From an uncultured Muribaculaceae bacterium (lineage in GTDB: Bacteria; Bacteroidota; Bacteroidia; Bacteroidales; Muribaculaceae): a DNA stretch of 57,475 bases. The stretch's first letter is position 1. Each line of letters opens with the position of its first letter. Of this stretch, positions 51,845 to 57,475 are shown in pieces. The stretch covers positions 1 to 57,475 of the forward strand of contig CANNVE010000017.1 in NCBI GenBank assembly GCA_947525975.1, in the 5' to 3' direction. Below the pieces are notes generated by a model. The model had not been told where the DNA came from. It worked only from the letters and a program-made list of their open reading frames with translations, and searched no databases. A program made the translations under genes and the position numbers.

Positions 51845-53860
51845 ATGAAAGCATATATTACGATCAAATATCGGGCTTTGGCCGTGGCCTTGGCCTTTGT
51901 GGCGGCTGTGTGCGGGGTGTTCGCGCAGCGCCAGCCTGACACCGGCGAGGCCAAAAAGGCGGCGGCCCCAGTGCAGATATCTTACGCTTGGAGTCCGTTA
52001 TGGCCATCGGGCCAGCATGAGGAGGCGCCTATGGATACGCTCGAATACAATTATTTCCAGCGCGCCATCCCCTCGCAGATATCATACGCATGGGCATGCA
52101 CCGGCAATCTCGGCGCCGAGGGCAAGAATATGCTCTTCATGCAGCAGAGGCCAATCAGCGAATTTTTCCTGCAGGATGCCCAGATGGCATGGACGCCGAC
52201 ATACGCCGACATAAAATTCTACAACACGCGCATACCGATGACTCAGGTGTCATACGACGCCGGAGGCGGCCGCGACAATGCCCAGGAGCGCCTGCGCATG
52301 CTATTTTCGGGAAATGCCGGAAAGAAGACGCAGATCGGCGCCAACCTCGACTACATATACTCAAAAGGCAGCTATGACAACCAGGCGGCCAAGGGCCTGA
52401 TATGGGGAGTGAGCGGATCGCACATGGGCGACAGGCTCGAGGTGCAGGGATCATGGAATCACTACAATCTGCTCAACAAGGAGAACGGAGGCATCACCGA
52501 TGACCTATACATCACCGACCCGGCCCAGCTGCAGGGCGGAGTGTCGACCATAAATCCCAAGTCGATACCCACAAATTTGTCTCACGCCCACACGAAGATA
52601 GTGGGAGGAGAGCTCTTCCTCAACGGTCGGTACAAGATAGGATACTGGCGAGAGGAGGAAGTGGACGACACCACCACGCTGAGGGAATACATCCCGTTCA
52701 CCGCCTTCTTCTACACCCTCAATTTCAAGAACGCCAAGCATATATTCCGCGACGACAACATGATAGAGGTGGAGGAATTTTTCGGGCGCTCATACCTCAA
52801 CCCCGACATCACAGATGACCGCACCAACTATTCGTCGCTGGCCAACACCGTGGGCGTGTCGCTGCTCGAAGGCTTCAACAAATACGCTAAGTTCGGCATG
52901 TCGGCATTCGTCACCTACGAGATGCGCAAATACAAGCAGGCTGTCGACACGATGGATCGCTCGATGGAGGGCGGCCTTGGCCTCACGCCATTTCCCGAAG
53001 GAATCGAGTCGGTGCTCGCCCGCAAATCGCAGAATATGGCATGGGCCGGAGCGCAGATCTCGAAGCAGCAGGGATCGATAATCACGTATGAGGCCACAGG
53101 TCAGATAGGATTTCTCGGCGATGCCGCCGGCGAAATTAAGATCGACGGCAGCATAAAGACCCGCATTCCGCTCTTCGGAGACACGGTAGGCATCACGGCC
53201 TACGGCTCTCTCAAGAACACATCTCCGTCATATCTGCTGCGCGAATACATCAGCAACCACTTCATCTGGCAAAATTCATTCGGCAAGGAAAGGCGCATGA
53301 GGTTTGGCGGCATACTCACTATCCCATGGACCAACACCGCCCTCAACATCGGCACCGAAACCCTGCAGAATCTTATCTACTTTGACCGGGATGCCCTCCC
53401 GCGACAGAACAGCGGCGGAGTGCAGGTGTTCTCGGCCACACTCGACCAGAATTTCAAACTTGGCATTCTCCACTGGAACAATAAAGTGACATTCCAGACA
53501 TCGACCAACGATGTGGTGATGCCTCTGCCCAAGGTGGCGCTCTACAGCAATCTCTATATCCTCTGCCGCATTGCCACCCTGCATCTGCAGCTCGGTGTGG
53601 ACTGCAGCTACTACTCCAAATACTACGCTCCGGGATATCAGCCCGCGACGGCCACGTTCTACAATCAGCGCGAGATGAAGCTCGGCAATTATCCTTTCAT
53701 GAACGCATACGCCAACATGAAGCTGGGCAGGGTGAGATTCTACGTGATGATGTCGCACGTCAACCAAGGCGTATTCGGAAATGACTATTTCTCGTTGCCG
53801 CACTATCCGCTCAATCCGCGCCGCTTCCAGATGGGATTGTCGGTCGATTTCCTTGACTGA
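51845..53860 (+). CDS. putative outer membrane porin (Porin_10 family)
   Basis: The 671-residue protein has a signal peptide (about 1-27, ending CGVFAQ), a linker, and a beta-barrel of alternating hydrophobic strands. It ends YPLNPRRFQMGLSVDFLD, with an aromatic near the C-terminus as in outer membrane barrels. Segments such as QMAWTPTYADIKFYNTRIPM and GANLDYIYSKGSYDNQAAKG match Bacteroidetes putative porins of the Porin_10 type. It is followed after 2 nt by a substrate-binding-domain gene, so the two are cotranscribed. The solute is unknown. Confidence 0.85.
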   Translation: MKAYITIKYRALAVALAFVAAVCGVFAQRQPDTGEAKKAAAPVQISYAWSPLWPSGQHEEAPMDTLEYNYFQRAIPSQISYAWACTGNLGAEGKNMLFMQQRPISEFFLQDAQMAWTPTYADIKFYNTRIPMTQVSYDAGGGRDNAQERLRMLFSGNAGKKTQIGANLDYIYSKGSYDNQAAKGLIWGVSGSHMGDRLEVQGSWNHYNLLNKENGGITDDLYITDPAQLQGGVSTINPKSIPTNLSHAHTKIVGGELFLNGRYKIGYWREEEVDDTTTLREYIPFTAFFYTLNFKNAKHIFRDDNMIEVEEFFGRSYLNPDITDDRTNYSSLANTVGVSLLEGFNKYAKFGMSAFVTYEMRKYKQAVDTMDRSMEGGLGLTPFPEGIESVLARKSQNMAWAGAQISKQQGSIITYEATGQIGFLGDAAGEIKIDGSIKTRIPLFGDTVGITAYGSLKNTSPSYLLREYISNHFIWQNSFGKERRMRFGGILTIPWTNTALNIGTETLQNLIYFDRDALPRQNSGGVQVFSATLDQNFKLGILHWNNKVTFQTSTNDVVMPLPKVALYSNLYILCRIATLHLQLGVDCSYYSKYYAPGYQPATATFYNQREMKLGNYPFMNAYANMKLGRVRFYVMMSHVNQGVFGNDYFSLPHYPLNPRRFQMGLSVDFLD

Positions 53861-53862
53861 CC

Positions 53863-54669
53863 ATGGCTCTACGACCTCTTAAGCAGTGCAAAGCCGGCAT
53901 GCGATCTATGATCATAGCCCTGGTGGCTGTGGCTTTGCTCATGGTCCTGGCCGCGCAGTGCTCCAGGCGCCAGGAGTCGCCATTCGCCAAAGCATACGTG
54001 AAATCAGGAGGCGACACCCTCGACGTGGCCATAGAGATGTCTCCGGGCATATACTCCGTGGCAGGCGACAGCGTCTGGGGCCGCGACTATGCAATGATCA
54101 GCCGCATGTCGGCCGAAATAGGCCGGCCGGTGAAATTTCATCCCTTTGTGCCCCTGCGCCACGCCCTCGACGGCCTCAGGCAAGGGCATTATGACCTGGT
54201 GGCCGCCTCGCTGCCGGCCACAGCCATGCTGCGCGACAGTTTCCTGCTCACCGAACCGGTGTACCTTGACCGAGAAGTGCTCGTGCAGAGGCGCGACTCG
54301 ACGGGTGCCGGCATCATCACATCCCAGCTGCAGCTCGCATCAGACACTGTGTGGCTCGCGGCCGACTCCCCGTTCGCGGCGCGCATATCGCATCTGTCGC
54401 GGGAGATAGGCGACACCATATATGTGCGCCAGTCGGCAGAGTACAGCGCCGAGCATCTGGTGATTCTCGTGGCCAAGGGCAAGATAAGGCTGGCCGTTGT
54501 CAACGAAGACATAGCCCGGCGCATGCTTACGGACTATCCCGGACTTGACGCTTCCACCCCGGTGTCGTTCACCCAATTCCAGTCTTGGGCGTTGAAAAAG
54601 GACAACGCCGGCTTGGCCGACTCGATCAACTCTTGGATAGCCTCGCGCGCGAAATCGCTGATTGATTAG
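53863..54669 (+). CDS. exported SBP_bac_3/MltF-N-like substrate-binding protein
   Basis: The 268-residue protein has one N-terminal hydrophobic helix (about 15-32) ending LAAQCSRR. The Cys is preceded by Gln, an unusual lipobox, so a membrane anchor is equally possible. The rest resembles a type-3 periplasmic binding domain like the N-terminus of MltF: LDVAIEMSPGIYSVAGDSVW, YDLVAASLPATAMLRDSFLL, LTEPVYLDREVLVQR. No transglycosylase domain follows. Coupled to the porin gene (2-nt gap), it may bind an imported ligand or sense cell-wall fragments (inference). Confidence 0.8.
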   Translation: MALRPLKQCKAGMRSMIIALVAVALLMVLAAQCSRRQESPFAKAYVKSGGDTLDVAIEMSPGIYSVAGDSVWGRDYAMISRMSAEIGRPVKFHPFVPLRHALDGLRQGHYDLVAASLPATAMLRDSFLLTEPVYLDREVLVQRRDSTGAGIITSQLQLASDTVWLAADSPFAARISHLSREIGDTIYVRQSAEYSAEHLVILVAKGKIRLAVVNEDIARRMLTDYPGLDASTPVSFTQFQSWALKKDNAGLADSINSWIASRAKSLID

Positions 54670-54971
54670 CGCCTGCGGTTGGGATTGCGCGGAAACCACC
54701 CTTTCTCCACGCGCTTGCGCTGGTCAAATATTTCCTTGATGGTCCAGAACGACGAGAAGGCTGTGACGCCGAGCACTGACTGCCAGAAGACGTCAGACAC
54801 AAACACTGACGCCGCTATGCATGACGCGCCAAGCACCAGAAACCACCACCAGCAGCCAGTGCCGAAATAATACTCACACTTGATCACTACAGGGTGAAAA
54901 GCCCCGATCACCAGAAATGTGCAGGCCCCGATGGCAAGGCCAAGCAAATTGTACTCTTGCAAAAATTCCAT
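54666..54971 (-). CDS. DUF4491 family membrane protein
   Basis: The 101-residue protein has three hydrophobic segments and starts MEFLQEYNLLGLAIGACTFL, continuing HPVVIKCEYYFGTGCWWWF, which matches DUF4491. The C-terminus is basic (RKRVEKGWFPRNPNRRR). Its stop overlaps the stop region of the convergent upstream gene by 4 nt. The -7 box TATCTTTG ends only 3 nt before the ATG, pointing to a leaderless mRNA unless a box at 55116-55109 is used. Function unknown. Confidence 0.85.
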   Translation of the reverse strand: MEFLQEYNLLGLAIGACTFLVIGAFHPVVIKCEYYFGTGCWWWFLVLGASCIAASVFVSDVFWQSVLGVTAFSSFWTIKEIFDQRKRVEKGWFPRNPNRRR

Positions 54972-54974
54972 GCG

Positions 54975-55005
54975 CAAAGATACGTCTTTTCCGCAAAAGC
55001 CACAA
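54975..55005 (-). promoter_or_regulatory. promoter abutting the DUF4491 start codon
   Basis: A -33 TTG (55005-55003) and a -7 TATCTTTG (54982-54975) are separated by 20 nt, the ideal layout. The ATG begins at 54971, so the transcript would start at or within a base or two of the start codon. Confidence 0.6.
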
Positions 55006-55030
55006 CACGCGCGCCCTCTTCTGTTTATGC

Positions 55031-55050
55031 GGAGGTGCGTTTCTCCGAAA
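55031..55050. repeat. second copy of the ggaggtgcgtttc repeat, diverged
   Basis: ggaggtgcgtttctccgaaac shares its first 13 bases with the hairpin repeat at 50351-50374; the second arm here has diverged (cttacg instead of cgcacg). Confidence 0.5.
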
Positions 55051-55108
55051 CTTACGGGTCAAATCCCACGCCCCGTGCCACGCATTTTGCCATTAGGCGC
55101 TTTTCTCG

Positions 55109-55116
55109 CAAAGGTA
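55109..55116 (-). promoter_or_regulatory. alternative distal TACCTTTG box for DUF4491
   Basis: A TAnnTTTG match on the minus strand, 138 nt before the DUF4491 ATG, without a recognisable -33 element. Confidence 0.3.
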
Positions 55117-55262
55117 ATGTTATGCTATTGCATTGCAGACTTTTTCACTGAAAGAAAACTATTTGCTGAAAAAAATGGCGAGGGAAAAATAAAAAAAATC
55201 TGAACCTTTTTCGAGCCACTGATGTTAGAATTACAAATCATCTAACTAAACAACTATTTATT

Positions 55263-56324
55263 ATGAAAAAAGTCGCATTAATGATCACCCTCGCACTCAG
55301 CAGTGTGATGGTCTTCGCTCAGAAACCCAACAAGGCAGAACTCAAGCAGATGCAAGCATTCCTGCAGCAGCCTGCCGCAGAAGCAGCCACAAACGCACAG
55401 GCCCTCAATATTGTAGACCTCAAAAACCCCTCTACTTGGGAAGGCGTGACTGTAGAAAACGGTCATATCACCGCTATCGACTGGAAAGGCAAGAAACTTG
55501 CCGGCTCACTCGACATCTCCGGATTTGACAATCTTAAGAAGGTCGACGTATCTCGAAACCACATCTCGGCCGTAAACGTATCGGGCGACGAAGCCCTCGT
55601 AGAGCTCAACGCCTCACGCAACAAAATGACTGCCTGCGACCTCAGCGGTGCAACAGCCCTCGAGAAAGTGGCCATCAACAACAACCGGCTCACCGACGTG
55701 ACATTCGGCCAGATCCCCGCGCTCAAGACATTCAACTGCTCAAACAACGCATTCGTTGAGCTCAGCCTCTCCGGCGCTCCCGCCCTCGAGACCCTCAACT
55801 GCCAGAGCAACCGCCTTGAAGTCCTCGACATCCAGGGATGCGCCAAGCTCAAGAATCTCTATTGCGGATACAACAAGCTCACCCAGGTGGTGCTCGCCGG
55901 AGTAGAAGGCCTGACAAACTTCAACTGTGACGACAACCGCATCTCAAACATGGTGATGCAAGGCCTGCCCTCGCTCAGCACATTCATCTGCAGCGACAAC
56001 AACATGAAAGGCCTGGCAGTGCGCGACTGCAAGAGCGTCCTCGACATCGTTTGCTCTTACAACGACCTCACCAGCTTCACCGTTGAAGGTTGCCCCCAGC
56101 TACTCTTCGTAGACTGCTCTTACAACGACCTCACCAGCCTCACCCTCAGCAACCAGACCTTCCTGCAGCGCATCCTCTGCAACAACAACCAGCTCAACAT
56201 GCTTGACGTATCGTTCGACCAGAACCTGACATACATCAACTGCCGCTACAACACCATCACCGACTTCCGCACCGAAGCATGCCCCAACCTCCACATGATC
56301 GCCTGCGAATGGGGTGGATTCTAA
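55263..56324 (+). CDS. secreted leucine-rich-repeat protein with 21-residue repeats
   Basis: The 353-residue exported protein has a signal peptide (MKKVALMITLALSSVMVFAQ) and a short helical region with a capping strand (about 20-85). About twelve consecutive 21-residue LRRs follow, of the form L-x-x-L-x-C-x-x-N-x-L-x-x-L-x-L-x-x-x (for example ALETLNCQSNRLEVLDIQGC). The C or N position of each repeat is often Cys-Ser/Asn-x-N, building a stacked Asn ladder. Such BspA-like repeats mediate protein binding or adhesion. No C-terminal sorting tail follows the last repeat, which ends MIACEWGGF. The gene is monocistronic, with a strong terminator 45 nt downstream. Confidence 0.9.
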   Translation: MKKVALMITLALSSVMVFAQKPNKAELKQMQAFLQQPAAEAATNAQALNIVDLKNPSTWEGVTVENGHITAIDWKGKKLAGSLDISGFDNLKKVDVSRNHISAVNVSGDEALVELNASRNKMTACDLSGATALEKVAINNNRLTDVTFGQIPALKTFNCSNNAFVELSLSGAPALETLNCQSNRLEVLDIQGCAKLKNLYCGYNKLTQVVLAGVEGLTNFNCDDNRISNMVMQGLPSLSTFICSDNNMKGLAVRDCKSVLDIVCSYNDLTSFTVEGCPQLLFVDCSYNDLTSLTLSNQTFLQRILCNNNQLNMLDVSFDQNLTYINCRYNTITDFRTEACPNLHMIACEWGGF

Positions 56325-56368
56325 AACCCTTCAGGCAACCACGGTTGCCGTGACTGAATAAAGCAATA

Positions 56369-56409
56369 GCGGCCCGCGACTTTTGACGTCGCGGGCCGCA
56401 TATTTTTTT
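56369..56409 (+). terminator. strong rho-independent terminator
   Basis: A perfect 12-bp G+C stem (gcggcccgcgac and complement) with a 7-nt loop is followed by a run of seven T (after ata). Confidence 0.9.
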
Positions 56410-56446
56410 GCGCCCTGGGAAGGCGGCACGCAGAGGCCACCCCACG

Positions 56447-56899
56447 TCACTTCACCGGCATCTTCTCGATGCGGCGCTCATGGCGTCCGCCCTCAAACTC
56501 CGTCGACAGGAACGTCTCGATGATCTCGATGGCCACCTCCGGAGCGATGAAGCGCGCTGGCATCACCAGCACATTGGCATTATTGTGCGCGCGGGCCAGG
56601 CGAGCCAGCTCCGGAGTCCAGCACAGAGCCGCGCGTATGCCCTGATGCTTGTTGAGCGTCATCGCGATGCCATTGCCCGAGCCGCACATGGCTATGCCCG
56701 GATAGACATCGCCGGCCTCAACGGCCAAAGCGCATGGATGGGCGAAATCGGCGTAATCGCAGCTCTCAGAGCTGTTGGTGCCAAAATCGGTATACTCAAT
56801 ATGGTTAGCGTCAAGATAGCCCTCGACGATGCACTTAAGCTCATAGCCCGCATGATCGCTGCAAAGACCGGCCTTTACGCCCGGTTTAAGAATGCTCAT
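56447..56899 (-). CDS. rpiB: ribose-5-phosphate isomerase B
   Basis: The 150-residue cytoplasmic enzyme interconverts ribose 5-phosphate and ribulose 5-phosphate. The start MSILKPGVKAGLCSDHAGYE fits the family; an upstream start at 56980 would run through the promoter. The motifs CSDHAGYELK, the catalytic Cys in AMCGSGNGIAM, and LCWTPELARLARAHNNANVL are diagnostic. It converges with the LRR gene. Confidence 0.95.
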   Translation of the reverse strand: MSILKPGVKAGLCSDHAGYELKCIVEGYLDANHIEYTDFGTNSSESCDYADFAHPCALAVEAGDVYPGIAMCGSGNGIAMTLNKHQGIRAALCWTPELARLARAHNNANVLVMPARFIAPEVAIEIIETFLSTEFEGGRHERRIEKMPVK

Positions 56900-56943
56900 A
56901 ACAAAAATCAAAAAAAAATTAAACTGAAAATCAAATGACAACG

Positions 56944-56951
56944 CAAAATTA
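56944..56951 (-). promoter_or_regulatory. TAATTTTG -7 box for rpiB
   Basis: A TAnnTTTG match on the minus strand, 44 nt upstream of the rpiB ATG, divergent from the tRNA promoter. Confidence 0.6.
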
Positions 56952-56973
56952 CGAAAAAAAACGTATTTTCCTA

Positions 56974-57003
56974 TTGTCAATTCAAAAAAAATGCCTAACT
57001 TTG
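56974..57003 (+). promoter_or_regulatory. promoter of tRNA-Leu
   Basis: A -33 TTG (56974-56976) and a -7 TAACTTTG (56996-57003) with 19-nt spacing. The mature tRNA begins 20 nt after the -7 box. Confidence 0.75.
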
Positions 57004-57023
57004 CAACATCAAAACCAACCGAT

Positions 57024-57104
57024 GCCCAGGTGGCGGAATGGTAGACGCGCTCGTTTCAGGTGCGAGTGCTGAGAGGCGTGCAGGTTCGAGTCCTGTTCTG
57101 GGCA
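57024..57104 (+). tRNA. tRNA-Leu (anticodon CAG)
   Basis: A class II tRNA. The acceptor stem gcccagg pairs with tctgggc (57097-57103). The D-arm is gcggaatggtagacgc and the anticodon stem ctcgt/gcgag surrounds loop ttcaggt, with anticodon CAG. A long variable arm (tgctgagaggcgt) and the T-arm caggttcgagtcctg follow. The discriminator is A at 57104. CCA is not encoded; ccc follows. Confidence 0.95.
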
Positions 57105-57113
57105 CCCCACAAA

Positions 57114-57150
57114 ATCGCAAGTAGTTGAAAATCAATTACTTGCGATTTTT
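57114..57150 (+). terminator. terminator after tRNA-Leu
   Basis: Complementary arms aaatcgcaagta and tacttgcgattt around an internal loop are followed by a short T-run. Confidence 0.65.
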
Positions 57151-57158
57151 ACATTCGG

Positions 57159-57199
57159 AAATTGTCAGCAAATTGTCAGCGAGCCTCGAAAAAGTCAGC
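57159..57199 (+). repeat. tandem aaattgtcagc repeat
   Basis: Two exact copies of the 11-mer lie at 57159-57169 and 57170-57180. A third gtcagc follows at 57194-57199. Short direct repeats beside a tRNA 3' end resemble integrase arm-binding sites (inference). Confidence 0.6.
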
Positions 57200-57428
57200 G
57201 ATTCAACCCCACTGAACCGCCGCAAATCCAACTGAATAGATTGAATTTGGATTTATTAACTTTCTTTAATACACCCGAAGCAGCGGCACAGCCTTTCTCT
57301 CGCCCGGCCTCACCTTATCAACCTCCCTATACATAGACAGCACAAGCTATCGCAACAACGCTCGGCGGCATTTTTCTTCTCGCCAGCCCTTTTCTCGGTG
57401 GCAGTTTTTCTTTTCGGTGATCTATATA

Positions 57429-57436
57429 TAAGTTTG
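57429..57436 (+). promoter_or_regulatory. TAAGTTTG box overlapping the terminal inverted repeat
   Basis: A TAnnTTTG match reading out of the window and overlapping the left arm of the inverted repeat, so a gene just beyond the end may be controlled there. Confidence 0.35.
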
Positions 57437-57475
57437 GTTTAACTCGGGTATATACTACCCGACCTAAACCAAACT
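57431..57475. repeat. 45-nt inverted repeat at the window end
   Basis: The 20-nt arms (57431-57450 and 57456-57475) match at 18 of 20 positions around the 5-nt loop tatac. The outer 10 nt (agtttggttt) are perfectly complementary, and the window ends exactly on the last base. Confidence 0.75.

Larger units (their letters stand above)
57105..57475. other. non-coding region after tRNA-Leu, possible integration site
   Basis: These 371 nt show no gene. They contain a terminator-like hairpin (57114-57150), tandem aaattgtcagc repeats with a third gtcagc, a pyrimidine-rich stretch and a large inverted repeat reaching the window end. Confidence 0.6.

Noticed and set aside
55600-56300. Regularly spaced DNA repeats resembling a CRISPR array
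   Set aside because: The periodicity (63 nt) is that of 21-residue leucine-rich repeats; units are degenerate and in frame.

Overview
This window is chromosomal DNA from a member of the Bacteroidota, most likely order Bacteroidales and plausibly a Muribaculaceae-like gut commensal (inference). Pointers are a SusC/SusD pair with a polysaccharide utilization locus (PUL), a Bacteroidales-type serine palmitoyltransferase (sphingolipid synthesis), the tpiA-SPOR-folE gene order, a Porin_10 protein, DUF4491 and DUF4861 proteins, fairly G+C-rich coding DNA with A+T-rich spacers, and about fifteen copies of the Bacteroidales -7 promoter box TAnnTTTG just upstream of genes.

Layout. 1-4.8 kb (minus strand): urease operon ureA-ureB-ureC-ureE-ureF-ureG, with ureD perhaps starting at the window edge. 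4.9-6.5 kb: a divergent MFS transporter and a small membrane protein. 6.6-10.1 kb: spt, then tpiA-SPOR lipoprotein-folE. 10.2-15.3 kb: an acidic, His-rich, EF-hand-like membrane protein, a tricorn-like protease and a CpsB/YwqE-type PHP phosphoesterase.

15.4-45 kb is a large PUL. It opens with a GH31 and a GH35-like enzyme. A minus-strand pair follows: a DUF4861 lipoprotein and a membrane-spanning propeller/AraC regulator without kinase or receiver domains. Divergent from that pair is a 12-gene plus-strand run: susC, susD, a Big_2-domain surface glycan-binding protein, an alginate-lyase-family lipoprotein, a GH28-like beta-helix protein, a heparinase II/III-like lyase, a second beta-helix protein, GH43, GH88, a KduD-like dehydrogenase, an unclassified alpha/beta hydrolase and GH97. 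Lyases plus GH88 plus KduD, together with a KDG-kinase-like gene at 50.7 kb, indicate a polysaccharide rich in uronic acids. No sulfatase is present, so an unsulfated substrate with xylose and alpha-hexose decorations is the best guess.

45-57 kb: a secreted beta-helix-like protein with a C-terminal sorting-type tail, a degenerate LytM protein, a GT2 glycosyltransferase, a transmembrane Ser/Thr kinase, a 72-residue orphan, KdgK, a putative porin with a substrate-binding partner, DUF4491, a secreted 21-residue leucine-rich-repeat protein, rpiB and tRNA-Leu(CAG). The non-coding end after the tRNA carries tandem repeats and a large inverted repeat that suggest a mobile-element attachment site or contig end. 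No IS element, CRISPR array or rRNA gene was seen.
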